Below are positions 22,401-26,574 of a DNA stretch of 26,574 nt, one piece after another. Position numbers and translations under genes: made by a program. The stretch is from NCBI GenBank assembly GCA_015680685.1, contig MNCI01003632.1, positions 64,862 to 91,435 on the forward strand, written 5' to 3'. The DNA comes from Gnetum montanum. Its lineage: Eukaryota; Streptophyta; Gnetopsida; Gnetales; Gnetaceae. The notes under the pieces were generated by a model. The model had not been told where the DNA came from. It did not search any database and saw only the letters and a list, made by a program, of their open reading frames with translations. Each line of letters starts with the position of its first letter. The stretch's first letter is position 1.

Positions 22401-23382
22401 TCCAAGTTGAAATTGGAAGATGGAACAATGAGCAGCATGAAGATAGAATATGGCGATGGTGTTTACTGCAAGTGGTAGAAGATGAGCAACATGCATTATT
22501 AGAATGTTGTAGAACAGATTTCTTTAGAAGAAAATGATAAATCTCTAATCAATCTTTGTATAAGCTATTCAAGCTACTTGTGTTAGTTTCAGGAAATTAT
22601 ATAAAAGATGTATTCAAGCTATATGAATATTGGACACATCTATTGCACTCAGGATTTATTGCTACTGATGTGTTTTGCATAAGTTCATTTACTTGACAAA
22701 GTCTTTGGGTTTACACAAATGGAATAAAATATTTCAGTACTAGGATGATATTAAGTATTGCAGTGATTTGATTATAAAGGTAAACCCGTTTGCTGATATG
22801 AGAACTCTTCTTACAGCATGGGCGCATTTTTACTTTGCTCTGGTACAAAAGGTACATGCTAACGTGTTAGCTTTTTTGCTAAAACAATTATTGGCATGGG
22901 GTACAGTTTCTTGCTGACGTATTTTACAAATTTACGATAATGATGATTTCCACGTTCCATAATTTTTCTGTATAGGTAAAAGATTCAGTTTACCAAATGC
23001 AAGAATCATGATTCACCAGCCTCTTGGAGGTGGTCAGGGTACTCAATCAGATCTTGAAATTCAGGTAGGTTTTTCATTATGCTTGACTCAGCTGTTCATG
23101 GTTGTTTATGTATCGGATGTATATCTTGATCCCCTTTGAAGAAAAATTTAAGAAGTTTAAACTTTACTTGTGTTTTTTCAGGCAAATGAAATTCTTCATC
23201 ATAAGGCCACTCTGAGTGGTTATATTGCATATCAGACAGGACAGACACTTGAGAAAGTTTACGAAGATACAGAACGTGATAAGTTTATGAGTGCAGCAGA
23301 AGCTGCGAAATATGGTCTTATAGATGGTATTATCTCAAATCCTCTGAAGGCTTTTCAACCCTTGCCATCACCGACTTCTTGA
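3106..23382 (+). CDS. CLPP5: Plastid ATP-dependent Clp protease proteolytic subunit, CLPP5-like (whole gene, 9 exons)
   Basis: Serine peptidase of family S14, one of the barrel subunits of the stromal Clp protease that degrades proteins delivered by ClpC/ClpD chaperones. Exons are 3106-3221, 4017-4127, 4249-4366, 4474-4566, 9939-9984, 18512-18584, 22817-22851, 22976-23064 and 23182-23382. They sum to 882 nt, 293 residues plus TGA. All introns are GT-AG and every phase matches. Residues 1 to about 75 are Ser/Ala/Arg-rich with almost no acidic residues, as in a chloroplast transit peptide. The core carries [10 protein letters not shown], then catalytic Ser186 in GLAASMGAFLL, His211 in [10 protein letters not shown] and Asp260 in TERDKF. 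The 25- and 49-residue spacings equal those of E. coli Ser97/His122/Asp171. The [18 protein letters not shown] segment and the short C-terminus favour CLPP5 over the other nuclear plastid ClpP paralogs. The length matches plant CLPP5 (about 300 residues). Residue 193 is Cys (LLCSG), unusual for the family. The start is the first in-frame ATG after the in-frame TAA at 3046-3048. Only the exact paralog name is uncertain. Confidence 0.93.
3222..4016 (+). other. CLPP5-like intron 1 (795 bp)
   Basis: GT-AG intron with a T-rich 3' end (tattctttcag). It contains an open stretch at 3317-3598 with no recognisable protein similarity and no ATG at its beginning, which I treat as chance. I see no transposon signature in it. 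Confidence 0.7.
4017..4127 (+). CDS. CLPP5: CLPP5-like exon 2
   Basis: 111 nt between ctttcag and AAG|gttgat. It codes the end of the transit region, including [19 protein letters not shown], and the conserved ANIWSIR entry to the mature protein. The transit peptide cleavage site probably lies in or just before this exon. Intron 2 (4128-4248, 121 bp) follows. Confidence 0.88.
4249..4366 (+). CDS. CLPP5: CLPP5-like exon 3
   Basis: 118 nt, from acceptor gataccag to donor CAGTAT|gtaagt. It codes [17 protein letters not shown] followed by the N-terminal ClpP helix with [13 protein letters not shown]. The proline-rich QGPPAM step just before ERF is typical of plastid ClpP5. Intron 3 is 107 bp (4367-4473), phase 0. 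Confidence 0.95.
4474..4566 (+). CDS. CLPP5: CLPP5-like exon 4
   Basis: Exactly 31 codons, phase 0 on both sides. It codes [20 protein letters not shown] and then [11 protein letters not shown], the first beta strand and helix of the ClpP fold. The donor GATCGG|gtttgt is a weak match to the consensus and opens a 5.4-kb intron. Confidence 0.95.
4567..5703 (+). other. Intron 4, first part: no recognised feature
   Basis: AT-rich intron DNA between exon 4 and the Copia LTR. Open stretches occur on both strands (for example 4883-5134 + and 5020-5343 -), but neither shows a protein family I recognise, and they overlap each other. It may hold older, unreadable element debris. Confidence 0.5.
5704..6048 (-). 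mobile_element. Copia LTR (3' LTR of the antisense remnant)
   Basis: Read on the minus strand, the segment starts TGTTAAAAATATT at 6048 and ends TTCAGCAACA at 5704, the TG...CA ends with inverted TGTT/AACA expected of an LTR. It lies directly downstream of the Copia RNase H end. A purine-rich run GAAAGATGG just before TGTTA could be a worn polypurine tract. Length is about 345 bp. I found no matching 5' LTR in the window, so the 5' part of the element is lost or unrecognisable. The ends are inferred. Confidence 0.5.
5770..5790. repeat. (AC)n microsatellite inside the Copia LTR
   Basis: About ten uninterrupted AC dinucleotides, within the inferred LTR. Confidence 0.95.
6085..7446 (-). pseudogene. 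Ty1/Copia pol remnant: reverse transcriptase and RNase H
   Basis: On the minus strand, from high to low coordinates, the usual Copia landmarks appear in order. [17 protein letters not shown] and [11 protein letters not shown] open the RT near 7440-7370. GWKLFQ is near 7275. [20 protein letters not shown] and [14 protein letters not shown] follow at about 7170-7060. ILVLYVDN at 6995-7018 is the catalytic YVDD box with the last Asp changed to Asn. [17 protein letters not shown] and QKKYTVELL lie at 6800-6930. RNase H pieces ([31 protein letters not shown]) lie between 6330 and 6110. Frameshifts and stops break it into at least four pieces, so it is dead. It runs antisense to the host gene. Confidence 0.9.
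7331..7498 (-). repeat. Diverged duplication at the 5' edge of the Copia remnant
   Basis: 7331-7379 and 7450-7498 align without gaps at 40 of 49 bases, offset by 119 bp. Both begin GTATAAGTCT and end AGCCTTTTA. The first copy is within the RT reading frame and the second is just upstream of it. Confidence 0.8.
7505..9041 (+). other. Intron 4, middle part: unassigned
   Basis: This stretch follows the Copia remnant on its 5' side and could hold its lost gag and integrase regions, but I see no intact integrase or gag motif. The open stretches 7794-7991 (+) and 8704-8910 (-) have no family I can name. Confidence 0.4.
9056..9269 (+). mobile_element. tRNA-derived SINE
   Basis: A 214-bp insertion flanked by 14-bp direct repeats, GCTTTTACTAATGT (9042-9055) and GCTTTTATTAATGT (9270-9283), with one mismatch. 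Just inside the 5' end is a tRNA-like head: A-box-like TAGCTCATTTGGTTAAAGC at 9066 and B-box-like TGTTTGATCCC about 35 nt later. The rest is unrelated to tRNA, as in SINEs. No poly(A) is visible; the 3' end is GGGATAAAG. The family is not identified. Confidence 0.72.
9284..9938 (+). other. Intron 4, last part
   Basis: AT-rich DNA up to the acceptor ttgatgcag at 9930-9938. No element or ORF is recognised. Confidence 0.5.
9939..9984 (+). CDS. CLPP5: CLPP5-like exon 5 (46 nt)
   Basis: Codes [15 protein letters not shown] plus the first base of Gly162. The NSPGG loop is a ClpP hallmark that forms part of the oxyanion site. The acceptor is tgatgcag and the donor is GCTG|gtatgt. It sits between introns of 5.4 and 8.5 kb. 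Confidence 0.97.
9985..10302 (+). other. Intron 5, first part
   Basis: AT-rich intron sequence following a canonical donor. Nothing recognised. Confidence 0.5.
10303..10386. repeat. Tandem duplication, 2 x 42 bp
   Basis: Copies at 10303-10344 and 10345-10386 are identical. Each starts CTGATTTTTCAAACATGAC and ends with GAAACC. The second copy ends in an extended GAAACC run, so the hexamer may have seeded the slippage. Confidence 0.95.
10543..10600 (+). mobile_element. Fragment similar to the 3' half of the 9056 SINE
   Basis: GAATGGTAAA, TACATT and GGCATCAGGTAGAC occur here in the same order as at 9154-9196, with gaps. The tRNA-like head is not visible, so this would be a 5'-truncated or worn copy. 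Confidence 0.4.
11581..11736. repeat. Tandem duplication, 2 x 78 bp
   Basis: Copies 11581-11658 and 11659-11736 differ only at the last base (C versus G). The period is 26 codons, so the minus-strand frame is kept. The near-identity contrasts with the heavy decay of the ORF, so the duplication is recent or an assembly artefact. Confidence 0.97.
12071..12668 (+). mobile_element. Solo LTR with 5-bp target-site duplication
   Basis: 598 bp starting TGTTGGAAAAATG and ending GATTATAACA, with inverted TGTT/AACA termini. It is flanked on both sides by CCAAT (12066-12070 and 12669-12673), a perfect 5-bp target-site duplication. No primer-binding site or internal domain adjoins it, so this is a solo LTR left by LTR-LTR recombination. 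Orientation + is taken from the TATA-like boxes (12191, 12257), followed by a long leader-like part. Removing it rejoins the minus-strand frame ...[11 protein letters not shown]..., which confirms insertion into the older ORF. Confidence 0.9.
12139..12272 (+). repeat. Tandem 2 x 67 bp duplication of the LTR promoter
   Basis: Copies begin GTGTTTTATC at 12139 and 12206. Each holds GGATTGGGGTTTGGTCCT and a TATA-like box (TATATA at 12191; ATAAATA at 12257) followed by GGCTTGG. The copies are roughly 90% identical. The LTR therefore carries two core promoters. Confidence 0.9.
12860..15945 (-). pseudogene. LINE ORF2: AP-endonuclease, reverse transcriptase, zf-RVT remnant
   Basis: It starts at ATG 15945 with [20 protein letters not shown], the usual opening of plant LINE endonucleases. 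[10 protein letters not shown] follows, where the catalytic Glu of the QETK motif is Lys (codon 15838-15840). VLVGDFN and [11 protein letters not shown] continue the endonuclease to about 15250. RT landmarks: [19 protein letters not shown] (about 14640), [19 protein letters not shown] (about 14500), [19 protein letters not shown] (about 14260), RGL*QGDPLS with a TGA at 14094-14096, and [12 protein letters not shown] with the catalytic YADD intact at 13962-13973. [14 protein letters not shown] and NDKYLGLPL follow near 13800, then [20 protein letters not shown] (about 13600) and a decayed zf-RVT region near 13150-12900. Stops and frameshifts show it is inactive. Confidence 0.9.
13687..13753. 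other. Assembly gap (67 N) within LINE ORF2
   Basis: A run of N between the KYLGLPL region and the region coding the thumb. In the family these lie close together, so the gap hides little. Confidence 1.
15942..17484 (-). pseudogene. LINE ORF1: DUF4283-like domain and zinc knuckle
   Basis: Minus strand. A basic Ser/Arg-rich N-terminus ([19 protein letters not shown]) starts near 17484. A DUF4283-like nucleic-acid-binding domain follows: [20 protein letters not shown] (about 17170), [20 protein letters not shown], then [13 protein letters not shown] and [14 protein letters not shown] (about 16900). A zinc knuckle relic, [11 protein letters not shown], lies at about 16640 with its first Cys lost. 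A proline- and lysine-rich tail ends [13 protein letters not shown] and TGA at 15942-15944. The TGA shares bases with the ORF2 ATG. A microsatellite and several stops interrupt it. ORF1 would bind element RNA. Confidence 0.82.
16447..16494. repeat. Compound (C)10(AC)19 microsatellite in LINE ORF1
   Basis: Ten C followed by about 19 AC units. On the minus strand it adds a Cys-Val run and Gly run to the ORF1 tail, so it expanded after the element lost constraint. Confidence 0.97.
17485..18511 (+). other. Intron 5, last part
   Basis: AT-rich DNA beyond the LINE 5' edge, ending at the acceptor ttcggtattcag. At 17479-17536 there is a short exon-like stretch, [19 protein letters not shown], before a GGTATT donor-like site; its origin is unknown. 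The open stretch 17654-18007 has no recognised family. Confidence 0.5.
18512..18584 (+). CDS. CLPP5: CLPP5-like exon 6
   Basis: 73 nt coding [20 protein letters not shown] then LAA, and the first two bases (AG) of catalytic Ser186. The acceptor is tattcag and the donor is GCAAG|gtatgc. The Arg-rich helix and the STVCVG strand are strongly conserved in ClpP. Confidence 0.97.
18585..19139 (+). other. Intron 6, first part
   Basis: AT-rich intron sequence without recognised features. Confidence 0.5.
19140..19380 (+). repeat. Degenerate tandem repeat, unit about 20 bp
   Basis: Around a dozen imperfect units alternate between AGGCTTTGCAGAGGGTTTT and AGGCTGTGCAGAGGATGAAA, with a higher-order period of roughly 60-100 bp. 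Stops occur in all + frames, so it is not a coding repeat. It ends 33 bp before the LINE ORF1 relic and may be the 5' UTR of that element. Confidence 0.85.
19414..20094 (+). pseudogene. LINE ORF1 relic: coiled coil plus L1 ORF1p-like RRM
   Basis: It starts ATG at 19414 (MTAVTKFEL). A Gln/Glu/Lys-rich heptad-like region follows ([59 protein letters not shown]). Then comes [32 protein letters not shown] and [14 protein letters not shown], matching the layout of L1 ORF1p RRM/C-terminal domains, where the A-Y/H-R-x-G and P-R-x-I-I-V-K-F motifs stand. In those, RNA is bound by a trimer. Stops at the TAG near 19444 and others, and at least two frameshifts, break it. Confidence 0.65.
20276..21190 (+). 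pseudogene. LINE ORF2 endonuclease relic (exonuclease-endonuclease-phosphatase fold)
   Basis: [19 protein letters not shown] and [17 protein letters not shown] mark the start; the family's catalytic Glu is the E of [18 protein letters not shown] and [13 protein letters not shown] continue. [12 protein letters not shown] and [12 protein letters not shown] (20815-20850) carry the Asp/Asn pair. [12 protein letters not shown] then [13 protein letters not shown] end the domain near 21150. Frame changes occur near 20470, 20600 and 21060. A poly(A)-like run at about 20742 lies inside it. Confidence 0.75.
21471..21840 (-). pseudogene. Inverted RT C-terminal segment of the second LINE
   Basis: Minus strand: [48 protein letters not shown], then [20 protein letters not shown]. 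This matches the thumb region of LINE RTs. With a frame change it continues [12 protein letters not shown]. It faces the opposite way to the flanking LINE parts. Confidence 0.82.
21841..22540 (+). pseudogene. LINE RT C-terminal tail with Cys/His-like end
   Basis: It starts [19 protein letters not shown] (21845), then [20 protein letters not shown] and [16 protein letters not shown]. After several stops: [59 protein letters not shown]. The last part corresponds to the RxCxxC...E-H-x-L-x-x-C end of such LINEs. Confidence 0.78.
22018..22100. repeat. 41-bp perfect duplication around one N (assembly join)
   Basis: 22018-22058 and 22060-22100 are identical and are separated by a single N at 22059. 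This is the pattern of two contig ends that overlap but were not merged. The true sequence probably has one copy. Confidence 0.93.
22817..22851 (+). CDS. CLPP5: CLPP5-like exon 7 (35 nt)
   Basis: Its first base completes the catalytic Ser186 codon (AG|C). It then codes [11 protein letters not shown] and the first base of Gly198. The acceptor is cttacag and the donor is AAAG|gtacat. It was located by the missing phase and the MGAFLL signature. Intron 7 (22852-22975) is 124 bp. Confidence 0.95.
22976..23064 (+). CDS. CLPP5: CLPP5-like exon 8
   Basis: 89 nt coding [20 protein letters not shown] and GTQSDLEIQ. It holds catalytic His211 in MIHQP. The acceptor is ctgtatag and the donor is TTCAG|gtaggt. 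Intron 8 is 117 bp (23065-23181). Confidence 0.97.
23182..23382 (+). CDS. CLPP5: CLPP5-like exon 9 and stop
   Basis: 66 codons and TGA. It codes [20 protein letters not shown], then the helix with catalytic Asp260 ([20 protein letters not shown]), then [20 protein letters not shown]. The [10 protein letters not shown]-terminus is close to the short tail of plant CLPP5. Confidence 0.97.
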   Translation, partial: ANEILHHKATLSGYIAYQTGQTLEKVYEDTERDKFMSAAEAAKYGLIDGIISNPLKAFQPLPSPTS

Positions 23383-24035
23383 CACCTTTTATGGAAATGT
23401 TATTTTAGCTTGTTCTATGATGCCTTTCAAGCATATGGACAGAAAGAATTGCCATCGTTGTCGACCTTTGTTCATATGCGGCATTGGAATTATTCAAATT
23501 TCTCTCAGTTTTCCCTGTTAGAAATGTTTTGGAAAATTTCCATGCTTATTATTTGCCAAGCACTGTCAAACTGATATACAGAAGGTTATTTCACCCGGGC
23601 ATAGTTTCTACCTTTTTAACTATGGTGTTAAATGTACGGCATGATAGTGTTAAAGATAAAGTAAAAATTCGATATGATCCAAGTACTGCATGGTACATCA
23701 TTTGAGCGATGTAGAAATTAAGGGTTCAATATTTAGTAGGACATACTGAACAGACCACATATATGTTGCTTCTCGTAATATAAAAGACGGCCAGTAATAT
23801 AAATGGTTTTTCTGGTAGGTATCGGGTATCTGGTAGGTACAGCGGTGTTGGCAGGGAGCTCCCAACCATCAATGATTATGGGATTTTTAGCGCTAATATT
23901 GATTATTATTGCTTAAAATTCTAGGAATGTCAATCTTCTTCTTCATCGTCTATAAAATTCTTTATTTTATATTCAATTCAAATTGAGAGTGCCTTGAAAA
24001 TCTGTTGGGTTTTGACTTTTTTATATATTATGCAT

Positions 24036-24125
24036 ACCGAAACTTATCCCTTGATTAATAGTTTTTAACTAAGGGTAAACACCGAAACTTATCCTTTGAT
24101 TAACCATTTTAAACTAAGGGTAAAT
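24036..24125. repeat. Tandem duplication, 2 x 45 bp
   Basis: Copies begin ACCGAAACTTATCC at 24036 and 24081, and both end AACTAAGGGTAAA. They differ at a few positions in the middle. Confidence 0.93.
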
Positions 24126-24241
24126 CAATTTTGTCATGGTTAAAAGCTAGATTCCCTTAAATTTGGGTAGATGATTAACGATTAAAGTCCACCTCATCGT
24201 TAGCCTTCTTTGGACGTTGTTAGCTGTTATGTGTTTTTCTG

Positions 24242-24249
24242 TGACGTCA
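24242..24249. promoter_or_regulatory. TGACGTCA palindrome (bZIP-type ACGT element)
   Basis: A perfect 8-bp C-box/CRE-like site for plant bZIP factors. No downstream gene is recognised, so it may be chance. Confidence 0.25.
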
Positions 24250-26574
24250 ATAAAATAGCAAAATTAGTACCACCCAAAAGTTAAATTAGTGAAATTAGTG
24301 TAACTTTAAAACAAAATGGGTATTCATTTTAGCAAATTTATTATTCCAGAAAGTGATGTTGCTGCTATTAAATTGACGAAATTAACCGGTTAAAAGAGTA
24401 TCTTTTGGACAACTCATGGATTATTTGAAAGCGGTTATCTTTGGGTGGGAATAGAAATCCTTCACAACTATGCGTTGGAGATTCGTGATTCCCAAGAAAA
24501 TTTCATGAAAATTTCACGAATTGTTCGCGTTGGATTCGGGCACGTGTACAGAAGCGTGCAAAATTCGTATAGAAGCATGTAAAATCTGCATTGGGTACGT
24601 AAATTATAATTTTTCGTGCAATGGTGTCTCGACTTTCAACCAGAACATTCATTGTCCATTAAAATCTTATCTATTTTTACTTGCAAATCGTGTCCAATCT
24701 TACACGTTTTTACTTGTAAATTGTGTTGGTGTTCAACACCTTTTATTGATAGATGCTCCTACTTCGCCATTGATAGGGAATTGGATGCTTGGTAGTGATG
24801 AAGGAGGAGATGAGCATTTCTCTTGATGAAGGCGGTCTTGTCTGCCTAGTCTGATTTGAGTGAAGACATTGTTGTTGGGCAGATTGCTTTGAATAGCGTA
24901 GTTTCTACGACTATTAGGCTCCAGGAAGGAGACTTGACTTATGAGATTCGGAATTACCTGTTGATGTATTAGATGAGGTCTTTGCTTTTCCTGTTAGAGA
25001 ATGAGTTGTTAGCCTTAATGCGTTGCACATCTATCATTCTATAGTAATGTAGGCTCTCCCACTGTTGGTGGTTTAGTTGTAGTAAGGGTGGTAGGATTAA
25101 GATTAAGAGATTGATTGAGTGAAGTAGGGTTCAGTTAGCTTCAATTTCTTTAGTCTCACAAGCCAATTGTATCCTTCACGTCGTTGACAACCCAAGCTCG
25201 GGCTGCCCCTTCAAGCCTTTAAAGTCATTTTCTTTCCTTTCTGATTTTCTATGAAAAATATCCAAAAAGAAAAATCCATATCGATTCTTTCCATATCAAT
25301 GGACAACTATGGCATATATAGTGTATCAGCTATCGTTTGATTTTCAGTTGGCCAACAGTTGTTGAGGATCGCTTACGCTGCCCTTTTGCTTACTCTAACC
25401 ATGTGTTTATTTGGGGTCACTTGCATGAATCTTCACTTCCAATCCCTGGTCCTCTTTTTTCATGTACATAAAAAAATCGTCTCACTTACTAGTTGTTTGG
25501 TTCAATCCTTTTTTCTTTGAGGTTGTTTTAAGGTTTTGTCAATTTTTTCATGTTTGATTACAATTTGTTCAAGGAGATAAAATATTTGGAGGTTCTCTTG
25601 AATTATTTTTTTCTCGTTTGATTCCTATTATTTTTTGAAACTTTTCCTTTTTGTTTCGTACTTTGGTTCAATACGGGAAGATCAATGGTCCAACTGAATA
25701 TTAGAAATTTTGTGGCTCTATTTTTATTTGACATTGCAAAGTTTAATGTTAGGGCGAATGCTTGAAGAAAATAGATTGGAGATTTTAGCAGAAAGAGAAC
25801 AGATTCTCTTAGTTGAATATTTATTATACTTTTCATCATTTAACAATTTCAAAACAGCTTTTTGTTCAGTATGCAATGCTTACCTCATCAAGACCATTCT
25901 TTAATATTTTAGATAATTGAGTTTTTATTTTTGAAGTGTGCTTAAGTTCTTAGTGCATTGATGTCTTGTCGCTCTTTGAAGGTGTACTAGAAAAAAAAAT
26001 TACTGAAATGGTTTTGCATTATTGTTAACCTTCAAGAAAACATTTCACTTTAATCAATTAATGCCTCTGATACAACGTTCTATTTGGTTTCTAGTTTAAT
26101 TGTAGTTATGACACTTTTTTTTTGAGTTGGTTGGTTTGTTTCTTACTTTTTCTTGATCAAAGCAGAAAAGATTGATAAACAGAATTGAAATTATGCAGAC
26201 CAAACCCTACTTGCAGTCGTTGGTCAAATCCTTTTGCATGCATTAAAACTGTTTTCACTGTTCTTCAACTTGGGCTTTATTCATTCATCCAAAAAAGCAA
26301 TTCCTTCATGATGCCATATTCATATTTTATGAAATCCCGCGCTTGTTTTAACAATTATTAAGTACATTTGTTTATGATTTTCAATTTTTTTTTCTATTCC
26401 TTATTGAAATTTCATCTTGTTATTTTTAAATTTATCATTATTTTGTATTTTTAATTTTTTTCCCCGACTTTATTATTGTTTTGCATTTCTAGATTTATTG
26501 CATTGAATGACATTTTAGTGTTAAAGCTTTTAAGACATTTTTCTAAAAGCTCTTTGCTAGCAGAAAAAGAAAAA

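Larger units (their letters stand above)
19140..22700 (+). mobile_element. Second LINE, not the usual plant type, deleted and partly inverted
   Basis: The parts appear in non-LTR order: a coiled-coil plus RRM ORF1 (19414-20094), a GDLNARI-type endonuclease (20276-21190), a missing RT catalytic core, an RT C-terminal segment on the minus strand (21471-21840), then the RT tail again on the + strand (21841-22540). The ORF1 type and the LLYGC-W-GP...ELWKKIE tail differ from the plant LINE in intron 5. No target-site duplications were found. It may represent two insertions. Confidence 0.75.
23383..26574 (+). other. 3' UTR and downstream DNA
   Basis: The first few hundred bases should be the CLPP5-like 3' UTR. 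AATATAAA-type near-upstream signals occur at about 23777 and 23797, with no perfect AATAAA close by. Beyond that the DNA is AT-rich with no gene I recognise. An open stretch near 24868-24969 (DIVVGQIALNSVVSTTIRLQ...) is of unknown origin. Confidence 0.5.

Noticed and set aside
1-26574. CRISPR array, operon or prokaryotic system
   Set aside because: No regularly spaced repeats with unique spacers; gene structure is spliced and eukaryotic.

Overview
The window is nuclear DNA of a land plant, most likely a gymnosperm or another large-genome seed plant. It holds one recognisable gene, in nine small exons on the + strand between 3106 and 23382. The gene encodes a plastid-targeted ClpP protease subunit of the CLPP5 type: 293 residues with a Ser/Ala/Arg-rich transit peptide and an intact Ser-His-Asp triad. 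The plant call rests on the transit peptide and on the CLPP5-type core. The gymnosperm call is weaker and rests on three introns of 5.4, 8.5 and 4.2 kb packed with old transposable elements. Two N gaps (1102-1371 and 13687-13753) and a 41-bp duplication around a single N (22018-22100) mark a draft assembly.

Layout. 1-3000: AT-rich upstream DNA with tRNA-promoter-like fragments, a GC-rich LTR-like promoter patch with a 24-bp palindrome, and a 2 x 67 bp tandem repeat. 3000-4566: CLPP5 promoter, exon 1 and exons 2-4. Intron 4 (4567-9938): an antisense Ty1/Copia remnant (LTR plus reverse transcriptase/RNase H) and a tRNA-derived SINE flanked by 14-bp direct repeats. Exon 5, 46 nt. Intron 5 (9985-18511): a 42-bp tandem duplication, a decayed antisense ORF with a Gly-rich linker, coiled coil and J-domain-like HPDK motif, a 598-bp solo LTR with a perfect CCAAT target-site duplication inserted in that ORF, and an antisense plant L1-type LINE with both ORFs traceable. 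Exon 6. Intron 6 (18585-22816): a short-unit tandem repeat, then a second and different LINE with an L1-ORF1p-like protein, an endonuclease, a missing reverse transcriptase core and an inverted segment. Exons 7-9 and the stop at 23382, then about 3.2 kb of AT-rich downstream DNA with no recognised gene.

How the parts relate. Only the protease gene looks functional. Every splice junction is GT-AG, phases match at all eight junctions, and the catalytic Ser/His/Asp spacing is the standard one. All element ORFs are broken. Premature stops in the intron 5 elements are almost all TAG or TGA, as expected from C-to-T decay at methylated CG and CHG sites. The points most worth a second look are the J-domain-like TE ORF, the animal-like LINE in intron 6, the solo LTR with a duplicated TATA promoter, the ATGA overlap between the two ORFs of the plant LINE, and the catalytic serine codon split by a 4.2-kb TE-filled intron.
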